From assembly GCA_001661515.1 (NCBI GenBank), contig LUVW01000025.1, positions 91,394 through 155,393 on the forward strand: a stretch of DNA of 64,000 nt, written 5' to 3'. Below, one piece after another: positions 45,601 through 55,149 of the stretch. Under the pieces are notes generated by a model. That model had not been told where the DNA came from. It ran no database searches and saw only the letters and a program-made list of their open reading frames with translations. Numbering within the stretch: position 1 is the first letter of the stretch; the number at the start of each line of letters is the position of its first letter. The position numbers and the translations under genes are program-made. Source of the stretch: Capniomyces stellatus. Its lineage: Eukaryota > Kickxellomycota > Harpellomycetes > Harpellales > Legeriomycetaceae.

Positions 45601-48239
45601 TCTCCCTTGCCGTAATTCATCTGTGCATACTGTACACTTTCCAGCCAATCGTTTCCAACCTCCTCCAGCTTGATCATCTTGTCTCCCGAGCCGCCCTTCA
45701 TCTTTTCATCTCCCTCCGCTGAAACACTGGCTGCTATCAAAGTGCTCCTAAACATCTCAGGCTCACCCTCGCTCTCGTGCTCCAGCAATGCCGAGTACAA
45801 GTCTGTTTCCTCGTCTGTGATCACTTGTCTCATCAGCAGATTTGCAATCTTCATTGTACACTTTTGGTACTTGACTACCAGGTTGTACATGTAGTTCTCG
45901 CTGTACGCAAACTCCTCCCCATTAGCAAACGTAATCTCAAAGTTGGGTTTTGCTTCCTCAACAAACAGTGCCAGCCGCTGCGCATACTTTGTGTGGTGGC
46001 ACAGAACCATCTCCAGCACTTTGTCCCGCGCTCCAACCAACTCGCCCCACGAAATTCCCTCTGTTCCAACCCCTCCCTCGTCCTTCTCAGCGTCAACCTT
46101 CATACCGAGCTTACTCATCACCTGCGCAATCCGTTTCTTGTTCATTTTGTTGTTCTTGTTCTTTACAAACTTGGTGTACAGCCCCTTTGCTATCTCCACC
46201 ACTGCCTCTCCATCCTTGACTTTTTTGCCCACCGCCGTCTTGTACACCTCACCAAACATGTCTACGGTCTTTTTGATTCCGTACATATTGTACATGTAGT
46301 AGTACAACCGCCCCATTTTGTCTGCGCTCGAAATCTCACTTTCCCCTCTTGCGCCCCTCTCCACTATGTTTTCAACCAGACACTCCTCGTTCTTTTCCCC
46401 CAAAATCCCCGACCCCGAGTCACTGATCAGCGGAACCACTCCAAACCGCAGTGGGTACAGCGACTTTATCGCCTCGGATATCGTCTCTGTGTACAGCCCC
46501 AGTCCGTTCACCGTGCTCATGTCTATTGCCACCACCACATTCATAATATTCGCTGCTATCTGCGCCACCCCCGCCTGTCTCTTGTAAAACATCGACATCA
46601 AACTCCTGTCCCAGTCTCTGTACCGCCTGTCGCTTGTCAAGTCGTTTATCCACCCTACTACTACCCCCGCCTCGTTCTCGTCCCGCACATCATACACATC
46701 CGCCCCCTTGCCCCTGCTGCCTCCGCCCCCTACATGTCCCCTTGCCCCCGACATAAACGATACCGCCTCCTTCAGCTCCATTCCGTACCCCACCAGCTTC
46801 TCAATCGCCTTCCTCTCTATCTCCATCGTCTCCACAATCTTGAACGGCTCCAAGTCCACATCATTCAGTCTTATCCCATTCAGCGTAATCATGTTGATTG
46901 GCTGCTCTGACATCACCCTGCTCTCCTTCAGCTTCTCATACAGCGTCCTGTTCTCTGTTCCCCTGCCCAACACTTCCACATACTTTGGGAAATCCTCCGT
47001 TATCCACTCCAGCATCTTTATCGGGTTCTCCGCCTCCAGCACCATCTGCGCCGCCTGTATCGATATCTGTTTTTTATCCTCCTCTCCTATCTTCTTTACC
47101 TTTGCGTCCAAATCCGCCTCCTCCAGTATCCCACTTCTTCTTGTCGAGTAGCTCCCCTCCATTCTCTCCATCTTCCACTCCTCCCCCCCTCCCTCGTCCA
47201 GGTCTCCCCCTTGTGAAAACAGCTCTGCTTCGTCAACCACCCTATACTCTGTGCTCTTCAGTGCCAGCTCCACCCCATACCCACTCACCACCATCCCGCC
47301 CCCAACTCCAACCTCCCCCTGCTCCCCCTCCCCTTTTGCTCCCTCTGCCGGAATAAACCTCAATGTGTACTTTGTGTCTCCTGTCTCCGACTTGTACTTC
47401 AGGTAGTTGTGCAGCTCTAAAAACCCTTTACTTCGCGGGTCTCCATACAATATCCCCGTGTTTACCTCCTCCCTCATTTTGCTTGGGTACACGTGGTCAA
47501 ACGAAAGTTCTGGCTCAACAAAGTCCTGTGTGCTCCTATACGTCGACCCATAAAACGTGTCCGATTCAACCATCTTTTCCAACTCTTTAAACCCACACGC
47601 CTGCTTCCCATTCCACCAAACCCACACTTTACACTTTCGGAACTCCTTTTGCTTCTTCTTGCTCTCCTTATCAATGTTCTTCCCGCTCTCCTCCCCCTCT
47701 CCCTCTCCTTCCTCCAACACCAATCTCTTACTAACCGTATCCTTGTAGTATCGGTACTGCGCCACTACTTTAGGTGCCTTACTATGCAAACTCAGCTCCA
47801 AATCCATTATCCCCACCAGCCACTTCATCATGTCCTCCCCACCGCCCTTATCCCCTTTAACCTCTTCTCTCTTCATCTCTCTCTTCACCCACTCAAGCCC
47901 CACCCCGTATTTCCTCTTGTCATCGTACTCAAACACCTTTGGCTCCTTTGCCAAGTACTCCACATACGAAAAGAAACTCGCCGCACTTTTCTGGTATATC
48001 ACCTCCCCCAACTCCAAAAGATACTCTGGCGCCTCAAAAGACGCTCTTAACATCGCCTTTATTGGCGGAACATTCTCATATTTCCCTCCCTCTTCCCCAA
48101 CTTTGTCTTTTGATCCCGCCTCTACCTTCGAACTATCCTGCGTCTGCTCCCCATCCACCCCAGCCACACCTCCAACCATCACCACCGCCAAGTAGCACTT
48201 TAGCAGTGTCATCCATCCTCTGCTCTTACTTGCCAGCAT
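42687..48239 (-). CDS. UDP-glucose:glycoprotein glucosyltransferase (ER folding sensor)
   Basis: UGGT re-glucosylates N-glycans of misfolded glycoproteins so that they re-enter the calnexin cycle. The 1850-residue single-exon frame is longer than the usual 1400-1650. An N-terminal hydrophobic signal (LLKCYLAVVMVGGVAGVDG) is followed by the thioredoxin-like sensor region. The GT24 catalytic domain lies at about residues 1540-1810. It starts at HFDVFAVASGHLYERL and contains FWLIDNFMSPSFK, the metal-binding DAD in VIFVDADQIVRADL, and SLPMEWLWCETWC. The protein ends in KDEL, an ER-retention signal. Extra length comes from charged inserts, one being a pure Glu run near residue 970. The function is secure. 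Codon use is more GC-rich at the third position than in neighbours, possibly reflecting expression. Confidence 0.96.
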   Translation of the reverse strand: MLASKSRGWMTLLKCYLAVVMVGGVAGVDGEQTQDSSKVEAGSKDKVGEEGGKYENVPPIKAMLRASFEAPEYLLELGEVIYQKSAASFFSYVEYLAKEPKVFEYDDKRKYGVGLEWVKREMKREEVKGDKGGGEDMMKWLVGIMDLELSLHSKAPKVVAQYRYYKDTVSKRLVLEEGEGEGEESGKNIDKESKKKQKEFRKCKVWVWWNGKQACGFKELEKMVESDTFYGSTYRSTQDFVEPELSFDHVYPSKMREEVNTGILYGDPRSKGFLELHNYLKYKSETGDTKYTLRFIPAEGAKGEGEQGEVGVGGGMVVSGYGVELALKSTEYRVVDEAELFSQGGDLDEGGGEEWKMERMEGSYSTRRSGILEEADLDAKVKKIGEEDKKQISIQAAQMVLEAENPIKMLEWITEDFPKYVEVLGRGTENRTLYEKLKESRVMSEQPINMITLNGIRLNDVDLEPFKIVETMEIERKAIEKLVGYGMELKEAVSFMSGARGHVGGGGSRGKGADVYDVRDENEAGVVVGWINDLTSDRRYRDWDRSLMSMFYKRQAGVAQIAANIMNVVVAIDMSTVNGLGLYTETISEAIKSLYPLRFGVVPLISDSGSGILGEKNEECLVENIVERGARGESEISSADKMGRLYYYMYNMYGIKKTVDMFGEVYKTAVGKKVKDGEAVVEIAKGLYTKFVKNKNNKMNKKRIAQVMSKLGMKVDAEKDEGGVGTEGISWGELVGARDKVLEMVLCHHTKYAQRLALFVEEAKPNFEITFANGEEFAYSENYMYNLVVKYQKCTMKIANLLMRQVITDEETDLYSALLEHESEGEPEMFRSTLIAASVSAEGDEKMKGGSGDKMIKLEEVGNDWLESVQYAQMNYGKGEKGDEKRKVMDSAQTVWVWTDLEAEEGRRLAQTGVDSMFSLMKRTPKGRKGLEMRLSLFHLPKPKVNKKKKEEKEKENEVEVGVGVEEEEEEEEEEEGEDSAGFETDVGEKGLREFGRMVYFIQKYISDSKNTSSRTDSLVGLLYLKAFLDPGRARDKEVEGAQVLEEVKKAFPKALVKTVKDKQVTNYVYYINKYLDKMAKSTAEIKQMDKYMAASYQQLGEMVPASKELKAGESLMVVGGRVYPVIGVKTLVNRLVLQKVFGNEWENKVNHAQDVFTESVSSKREGPNERREISDRFLLCNIVYERAMANHAPGGIFQKSWAHNRIELMDYAKTPSANAFSVGDNNEYIHIKAIVDPVSDDAQRWTPILTVLSRVTGVKVTVVLEPTLEYRGDVPLKRFTRLVLTHRPQFDAKLKTRVEPVAEFKNMPARTLLTLDMKVPSAWMVSAAKCKYDLDNINLATLIDKNDSDSAGFRRNGIAALFSLNNVLVEGHARDSISGAAPSGLQVNLSLLPNLVQKERKFDSAAVYFADSVDTDVVSDTIVMANLGYFQLKAAFGAYALNIRAGRSQSLYDLECLGLSAWTECIDNRNEKSHYSGQHYGLLVVDSFNGVTLYPGFGKRMGKESISLLSTDKDDEDSQGGLSGLWGSIKKKLTTNNQVDVKVSDKPHFDVFAVASGHLYERLMSIMFVSVMKNTNSTVKFWLIDNFMSPSFKQFLPTLAKTYGFDYQLVTYKWPHWLNSEQEKQRTIWGYKILFLDVLFPLDLNRVIFVDADQIVRADLQQLYDFDIKNAPYAYVPFCNDRPEIDGFRFWKSGYWKSHLNNKPYHISALYLVDLKQFRKLAAGDKLRAQYQQLSSDKNSLSNLDQDLPNNMQHIVPIFSLPMEWLWCETWCSDESLKNAKTIDLCNNPMTKEPKLDRARRLLPEWNVYDSLVRSLKFQSSPLSNQEIPLPIDHADPHPGPDKPRKDEL

Positions 48240-49524
48240 TCCCAGTAAATTCCTTTTTTATTTCTTCTTTATTCTTTTTGTTAATTCTTGCTCTTGTTAA
48301 TTCTACTCCTCGCTTGCTTTGCTTCTTTTATTTGTTTTAATCTACCTCCTTTTGTCTAGTGACTTTTCTACCTGTTGCTTTACTAATAAGGTCTCTCAGC
48401 TAGTTTCAAATAATTCCCTCTTTCTCAATCTGTGTTTAGAAACTTTGTTGTCACTATTCAGAAAAAAAAGCCTGTTTGTTCCTCTTCCTCTCAAAATCGT
48501 CTAATTTATTTCCACCTATTCAATTTCTACTGCTTTTTCATATTTTATTTAGAACTCTATTCCGTTTGCTTTATCCACTCATCCACCCAGTTTACCACCA
48601 TTATTTACTATTTAACGGGAAAATCCTTTCAACTATTCAGACTAAAGTACGTAACAGGAAAACACAAACGATCCAGCCAACCATCGTTTTCATTTACTGC
48701 ACTATTCCCTCAATTCTGGTTTTGCTAACTATTCATCATTTTCAATTTGCTAACTATTCCCGCTTTTCTTCATATTATATTTAGATTTTATTCTATTTAA
48801 ATTTATTTTATTTTGCCCGCAATTCTCTGCCAACAACTACAAAGACAATCTGATTAACACCATACTCTATCAAGCTAAATCTGAAATTTCTAGCATTCCC
48901 GAGTTTGAATTTTTCTTTTTAATATCACCCAGCGTTACTTTGTTCATTTTAGCCACGTTTATTATTAACTCGCCTTTTATTTTAACAATCGGTATACTAT
49001 AAATAGACATTTGCATTTTAATTCCCTACAATCAATTAACTACTCTCATTTTATAATCACCAATTCTCGCCTGATTATTATTATTATTTTTTCTCTTCTT
49101 CAAAACATATTGGAAGCAACCGCATTATTAATGTCAAAACAAATACTAGTAACACTGCCAAAACTGAAATATCACTAAATACACAACCCAAGAATGTACT
49201 CTATAAATCACAGCACTGTTCTGCATCTACAGCCATTTGCTATTTGTAAACATTGCAGACAGTCGTCCCGCACTTTTAATATGGCCCGTCATGCTTTAAA
49301 ACCAACCAGAATTCCAATAAAACATAATAATCGGTTCCACTCTGATCTACTCTGTTCTGTTCTGTTCTGCTCGAATTTACTTTTGGGCACTCTGTTCAAT
49401 CGACACTAAATCAAATTGGTACAATTAACGTGATTTAATACCAACTTGCCACAATACCCAGTACTAGCCACCAATATACCCACTCCCTCCTCACGTCTAC
49501 TCTTCATTAAATGGACATGGTATT
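48240..49524. other. Intergenic region upstream of UGGT
   Basis: This is pyrimidine-rich on the plus strand, containing the UGGT promoter and the APC11 3' flank. A 71-codon frame at 49194-49409 has CKHC but no further zinc ligands or recognisable homology. I do not call it a gene. Confidence 0.5.
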
Positions 49525-50291
49525 TCAAATATAGATATACCAGATAGTATTACCCCATGGCAGCCTATCCATCGGACATTGCTGCTGGCTATTCTCATTC
49601 GACAACCACTTGTCGATGCAGTGGAAATGGTAAATATGATTACACTTGCCCCATACTATCCATGTCAAGTCACAATCCATCACTTAATAACAGTTCTCAG
49701 CCATAGTAAACCAGTTAATCACTACAGCTTCTACACAAATATTGCGTACTTACTTATGGCACAGCTGTCGCCAGGATATAAACAGTCCGGACAGCTCGCA
49801 TCAAAGGGGTTTCGACAAATACCGCATATATCTTCATCAGGCGCCTCCCATTTCCAAGCTGCCACAGAATTCCATCTTTTTTAATAATAAAAAAAGACCA
49901 TTGTATGTTTTGTTGTATATTTTGTCATATATTTTGTCGTATATTTTGTCATATGCTTCGTTGTATGTTTTGTCATACGTTTTGTTGTTCGTTTTGTTGG
50001 TTACTCGCTAGTTCGAGCTTTCAAAATGTCGTTATAATGTATTTAAATCGCATTGAAATCTGTTACCCAACCATATCCTTCTATTTACACTTACCCTATT
50101 GCATTTATACATTTAAACCTGTTCAATTTAAGCAACCACGGATCATAAGCTCAATGCAGGGCATAGCACTTGGTTTTAATCAGCAATTTGCATTTCTGCA
50201 GAGCCAAGTTACTGCTAGTTTAAGCCAAAATGGTTCATTACGTCTTTACAGAGATTAAATAGATTCACTTACTTTTAATCGTCACCTTCAT
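49525..50291 (-). CDS. APC11: Anaphase-promoting complex RING subunit Apc11 (three exons, possible 1-base deletion)
   Basis: Apc11 is the RING-H2 catalytic subunit of the anaphase-promoting complex, recruiting E2 enzymes for cyclin and securin ubiquitination. Exons are 50291-50273 (19 bases, MKVTIK), 49875-49754 and 49655-49525. The reading is highly diagnostic: WNSVAAWKWEAPDEDICGIC, then FDASCPDCLYPGDSC, then WGKCNHIYHFHCIDKWL and a final CPMD, supplying the zinc ligands of the family. Exons 2 and 3 join in phase through a GT-AG intron. Exon 1 joins exon 2 out of phase by one base; one more A in the AAAA at its end would give the universally conserved IKKWN. This is either an assembly error in a homopolymer or a real lesion. 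With it corrected the product would be 90 residues, against 84 in human. No alternative donor fits. Confidence 0.85.
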
Positions 50292-51232
50292 TTTGGCCCC
50301 TTTCTTTTGGGATTCTGACTCTTTTAACCCAAACCAAATCCGAACTTGTATTCAAAGCTTCCTAGTCAAAAGCAGCACTAGGACCCTCTTTTTATTTCTT
50401 TCCTTGTCCTTGTTGTAAAGTATAGATGTTTCAATTGTCTGAACAAAGTCTTTGAGCCTTTCCTTCCAACTATCGTTTGAAATATTTGTACTTTTGCACT
50501 TTGTGAAATTAAGCTTAATTTTACAATTAAATAGGTAATAATCACAAGTTTTTATTGGTGATCTCTGTTTATACCATTTTTTTCATCAATTGATTTTTTT
50601 TTATATTGAAATCATATTCAATTTTGACAGAAATGCTACTTTTAAACATTGTCGCTCTAAAACTGAATTGAAATGTTGCAACAGCATCAAACTTGGTCTG
50701 AATGCGCTATTGCATACACTGTACTGTACCACCATCATGTCCTACTAGCTCACGTTTATTCAAGTTTTATTGCGATAATACCACACTTGACTGGCTAAAT
50801 TTATTCAGCTCTTACTCTGCTAACTTTGCAATTAACAGTTAAAGAACAGACCTTCTGAAGTCTTGGAATAATTGTGCCAACCGGCTTATTTATTTATTAT
50901 ATACACTAGCTTGTTTATGGATCATTCACATAAAACAAGGAATCAAATTCTAATACAAAGACAAAGTTTAACTACAACTAAAGTTCATATGTTAAGCGTG
51001 ATAATCTTCAACTACCCAACAACAAGCTCGAGCTGCCGTTAAACTACTTTTTCATTTACTTTCTTGTTGTGTTTGCACCATCAGCTTGGTTTTTAATTCC
51101 CACTAGCCTAATAGGTAAAAGTAGTAGGATTGTTAACTTAAATGCGATTCAGCAACTGTAAACAATCAAAATTAATGATTACCGCTTCAAAACACAGCCA
51201 AATATGTCGTGTATGCGTGTACCAAAATAGGC
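50292..51232. other. Intergenic region upstream of APC11
   Basis: About 0.94 kb lies between the APC11 start and the borealin-like stop, both on the minus strand. It is AT-rich and without a supported gene. The APC11 promoter should lie in its left part. Confidence 0.5.
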
Positions 51233-51735
51233 TTATTGTTCTGAAGTCATACCTGAACTGTCTAGGAAATCGGGTACTTTTGGCAATTCAATGTTATAGT
51301 TTGGATCAGCCATAATCGATGCTGCAGTTATATCCCCTTGGTATTTTTCTATAAAATCACGCATCTTCATGCCTCTGACCTGGACTGGAAGCTGAATGAT
51401 TTCGCTATCTACTTTAAACATGAGCTCATCTGTATCGATTTTTAACTGAAGCTCCATTTCTCTGACCTTATCCCTAACTAATCAAACAAATTCCCCATTC
51501 CAACAATCCAAAAAATAAATAAATTAATCTCTCGCCTTTTATATTTCTAATTCAAATTCCGAGTTTCTCGTAAATGTCTTTATTGGTTTCAGCCTTAGAA
51601 GCTTTGTTAAATTTGTATACCTTCGATATCGAAGTTTTCGATTATGGCCTCAAGATCTACTTTTCTGCTTTCCTCCAACTCTACCAAAACGCTTTCATTC
51701 TGCGCTCCTAATGTGTCAGCCTCATTTATCGACAT
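51233..51735 (-). CDS. NBL1: Borealin/Nbl1-like chromosomal passenger complex subunit (two exons)
   Basis: Borealin-type proteins form a three-helix bundle with survivin and INCENP to target Aurora kinase to centromeres. Exon 1 (51735-51621) and exon 2 (51459-51233) join in phase to 113 residues. The match is to the N-terminal borealin domain: LEAIIENFDIEEMELQLKI corresponds to the family helix with FDREVEIRIKQI. It is followed by a short heptad region and then IIQLPVQVRGMKMRDFIEKY, equivalent to the conserved LPxxxRxMxxxDF segment. The short length resembles fungal Nbl1 rather than metazoan borealin, which has a long C-terminal part. Both exons are short, and the acceptor choice was made by phase. 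The family assignment is good but rests on one domain recognised by eye. Confidence 0.75.
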
Positions 51736-52064
51736 TTTACCGTGCCTATTTCCCAATATTCGAAACTACAATCAACTATTCTGCCTTTGCCTTTCTGCTG
51801 CTCTGTCTTTCAAAACTTAAATGCACCAACAAGGAGTACCTCTGGTTGACTGTTCAGCGCAGCACAGATTTAAATGTACTTGTTTTTTTTTGTAGCTTGA
51901 CCCTTTCGGCATTTTATTTCAAAATTTTGTTTCTTATTCACCAGCTTTTATTGATGTAAACAATTTCGGTCAATCAAATCGCCATAAATCACTGCACTAT
52001 TTAATAATCCTTGTAAAGTGTTGGGAAATTTGACTTTTCTCGTTTTCCAACATATTATTGCAGA

Positions 52065-52220
52065 ATGATCTCTGTTTTTACTCGCCATAACAAGTTAACC
52101 AAAGCACAACTAGCAAAAGTTATCATTCGCACAAACGCAAAATCTTTTAAACCAATAGCTTGCAATCGATCAATTTCAAGTCTAAAAATGCCGCAAGCTA
52201 ACAAGTCAATAAACCCCGTG
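52065..52220 (+). CDS. Possible first exon of a small mitochondrial protein
   Basis: An ATG-initiated frame of 52 codons ends at a GT donor (GTAAAA). It begins MISVFTRHNKLTKAQLAKVI and is rich in Lys, Arg, Ser and Asn with no acidic residues, like a mitochondrial presequence. It is divergent from the borealin-like gene, with about 330 bases of shared promoter region. Acceptors near 52280 or 52350 could continue the frame, but I cannot recognise the product in either case. It could also be chance. Confidence 0.3.
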
Positions 52221-52286
52221 GTAAAATGGCAACTTCTTTTATTTTATCTTACTTACATTCACATCACAAGCTTTTTTAGTCCTTGA

Positions 52287-53049
52287 TGTTTTTTTTTTGT
52301 TTCGTTTTTATGAAAATACACATATGTTTAAATCTAAAACTGCAAAGCTAGACTACCAAGCTGAGTCACTGACGTTACTACGCCCTGGCACTACTTTTGT
52401 TGTGCTGCTGTGTTCATCTACCCCTGCCCTTGTTTTTTCTTATCAATCTATATCGGGTCGATTGATATTCACGTGATAGTTTCAAATCCTGTAGTATCGA
52501 CTATCAAATATTAAAGTTGACGTTTCAGGTTATATCAACAAAATCAAACCGTTGTTGCTACCAGTAAATACAGCTTGCTGAAAACCATACTTTTGCATTT
52601 GATTTTTGTCCTACTTGAAATACAACATTCAACCAAAAACCAATCGATGAATACCGATGGCCGATTTATTTTCATTGAAAAAAACAGAAATAATGGCCAA
52701 TCACTTGCACCATCCAAGAATAACGTTATTTCAGTGCTAATTTTTTTATTATTAATAATCAATTTTATCATTTTTAAACCTTTTTGGTACTACAATTGCA
52801 ACCTTCATCACCTTTCTTGGCCGACAAGTAAAAGTGGGTTTGAAAATTTTTTTTTTTATAAAAATATAAAGTGTAATTGTAGTAGTTTCTTGGACCAACT
52901 TTGAGTTTTTTTTTTGTTGTAAAATCTGATACTTCTTTTCTGCAAATCTTTGTGATAATTGTTGGGTGGTTTAATAACACTCACAGTAGGGTACACTATA
53001 CGAATTATAACCCAAAACCAACACTAATAGCAGAGACATAAATAAAAAC
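52287..53049. other. Region upstream of the first transporter gene
   Basis: This is AT-rich with several poly-T runs and no convincing gene. A frame at 52575-52904 has one hydrophobic stretch but low-complexity composition and no family likeness. The promoter of the first transporter should lie in its right part. Confidence 0.45.
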
Positions 53050-54405
53050 ATGGGTAATGCTAACAAGGAAGAAAGTCAAGTTGTATTTATTCAAGAAAAA
53101 GGTGCTGCCCCACAGCATGAGGACGGAAACACGATAGACAGCAAACAGAGCGACAAAAAAGTAGAAGAACAGTCTGACACTGGGGATGCAGTCCCACCTG
53201 CAGACGAAGGCTATGCATGGCTGATCATGGTTGCGGCGTTTTTTAACTATGTCATGATTTTTGGAAGCTTCAACGCGTTTGCAATATTTCAAAACCACTA
53301 CCTAAAAGTGATGTTTGTAAACAGAACTGCTGCATCCATATCTCTAATTGGAACCATCGCGTTCTTTTTTACCCTGGGATCCATGGTGTTGGCAGGACCA
53401 ATAGCGTCGTTCATAGGGATTCGAAACACAGCTCTTCTGGGGACATTCTTTTGCAGTCTCGGAACGTTGCTGGCCTCATTTAGCACAGAAATCTGGCAGT
53501 TGATGCTGACGCAAGGGCTTATCTTTGGCCTAGGATCGGCAATTATAGTCAGCACATCGCTTCTAACTACGCTGGTGTGGTTTGACAAAAAAAGATGGCT
53601 GGCTATAGGTTTCGTAAGTTCTGGCGGCGCGTTTGGCGCACTTATTCTTGTTCCAATTGTAACAGCATCTTTGAAAAATCTAGGGCTTGGCTGGTCGTTT
53701 CGAATTGTTAGCTTGATGACATTGGTTATCACAGGTCTGGGATCATTGACTTTCAAACCCCGTAAAGAATTCACACCGCTACGAAAAATTGTAAACTTGA
53801 AGCTGCTGAAAGACCCTTTGATCCAGATGATATGCTTGGCTGCATTTACTATGGAAATGGGATACTCTGTGCCTCTGATATATTTCCCAACCTCTGCTGC
53901 TGAAATAGCAAAAGACCCGAGCGTTGTTTCAACAACAATCATGGTGTTCTGCTCATGCTCATTCTTGGGCCGCATACTGATAAGCAGATTGTCGGTTATG
54001 ATAGGTCCTTTAAACGCTCTAATCCTTGCTCACGGAGGATCTGGGTTGCTTATTATTACAATGTGGTACAACGGCAAGACCTTTGGAGTGTTGCTAGCCT
54101 TTTACGCCATCTATGGATTGATCTGTGCCTCCATGATCGTACTCAGCCCAATTATAATCTCGCCACACTATTCAAACGAGGAGCTGTCGCAAGCAAACAG
54201 CTTGATGTTTATGTCTTTAGGGTTTGGGTTTTTGGTCGGAACACCCTTAATTGGAATAGCCTTTGACAAACTTGGCAACAGGAAATCCTACTCTCCAATA
54301 ATAATAATCAGTGCAATACTTTTCTTTGTATCCACATTAATTCTTATACTATTGAGGTTTTACGCAAGGAGATACATCCCGCTACTGAAAAAGGGCCCCA
54401 TTTAG
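53050..54405 (+). CDS. Monocarboxylate transporter-like MFS protein (SLC16/MCH family), copy 1
   Basis: MFS carriers of this family move monocarboxylates or related small solutes, usually with protons; in yeast the Mch members have other or unknown substrates. The 451-residue single-exon protein has a polar N-tail of about 50 residues, then the family signature DEGYAWLIMVAAFFNYVMIFGSFNAF at the first span. About twelve hydrophobic spans follow, with a central charged loop after TFKPRKEFTPLRKIVNLK. GGAFGALILVPI in span 5 and FLGRILISRL before span 9 are typical. The protein ends in a basic tail (RFYARRYIPLLKKG). It starts MGN, a potential myristoylation site. Its neighbour downstream is a clear paralogue. 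The substrate cannot be inferred from sequence. Confidence 0.9.
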   Translation: MGNANKEESQVVFIQEKGAAPQHEDGNTIDSKQSDKKVEEQSDTGDAVPPADEGYAWLIMVAAFFNYVMIFGSFNAFAIFQNHYLKVMFVNRTAASISLIGTIAFFFTLGSMVLAGPIASFIGIRNTALLGTFFCSLGTLLASFSTEIWQLMLTQGLIFGLGSAIIVSTSLLTTLVWFDKKRWLAIGFVSSGGAFGALILVPIVTASLKNLGLGWSFRIVSLMTLVITGLGSLTFKPRKEFTPLRKIVNLKLLKDPLIQMICLAAFTMEMGYSVPLIYFPTSAAEIAKDPSVVSTTIMVFCSCSFLGRILISRLSVMIGPLNALILAHGGSGLLIITMWYNGKTFGVLLAFYAIYGLICASMIVLSPIIISPHYSNEELSQANSLMFMSLGFGFLVGTPLIGIAFDKLGNRKSYSPIIIISAILFFVSTLILILLRFYARRYIPLLKKGPI

Positions 54406-55149
54406 TTTACATAGGTCCGCTTTTGATAATTATTTCTAGCCATCTCAGACCAGCATGACTTCAGTCCTAACCATCACACTAATCACTTTGAGTCTTTATT
54501 TAATTGTCACGTTTGAAAGTTTGAAACTAATAAATAACATTTAATAGCAACCACTTGATTTGTGAATTGTAGATCATCGATCTAAAATATGAAAACATTT
54601 TACTAAAAAGACTGGACTAAACCAGATCTATTGGATTAGAAAAAAATATTTGGTAGTTTAATTGGCGCGAATTATTTTTTTTCCTGGGCGAAAAGTCGAA
54701 TGTAGACTAATGTTAATTGGTGTCAAAATGGATAAAGCTGGAAGAAAGAAAAAAGATATCAAGTTTTGCAAGGAATCTAGGAAAGTCAACCGACTAAAAA
54801 AAAAGACTACTCCAACTCAATCCAACGCAAAAAATCAGCCAGTGCCTTATGCTTGCAATTTGATTTTAGAGCACAAAGCATAATAATCAAATATTGCTAT
54901 AGGCGTTTATCTAAATATAAACTTGCAAGCTGTTAAATTTCATATTTTAAACGAAGGCGCTGATCTCAATGTAAACAGCCGCAGCAAAAATACTCTAAAG
55001 ACATTTTTAACAGGGTTGGTTACAACAAACCGTATTATCTTGATAGATATAAAGAGGTGGAGAAAAGCAAATTCGAATGCTTTAAAACATTAAAAGCAAA
55101 TCTTAAATAAGCAATACTAATCAAGAGTCGGTTTATAACAGGTGGTGCC
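54406..55149. other. Spacer between the two transporter genes
   Basis: This holds the 3' flank of the first transporter and the promoter of the second. A Lys-rich frame at 54662-54883 looks like chance in A-rich DNA. No other feature was seen. Confidence 0.5.

Noticed and set aside
45777..46910. 377-codon frame antisense to UGGT
   Set aside because: The opposite strand encodes a well-supported UGGT protein; the frame is a shadow of its codon bias.
49194..49409. 71-codon frame with a CKHC motif
   Set aside because: Only one pair of cysteines, no further zinc ligands, no homologue recognised and no splice continuation found.
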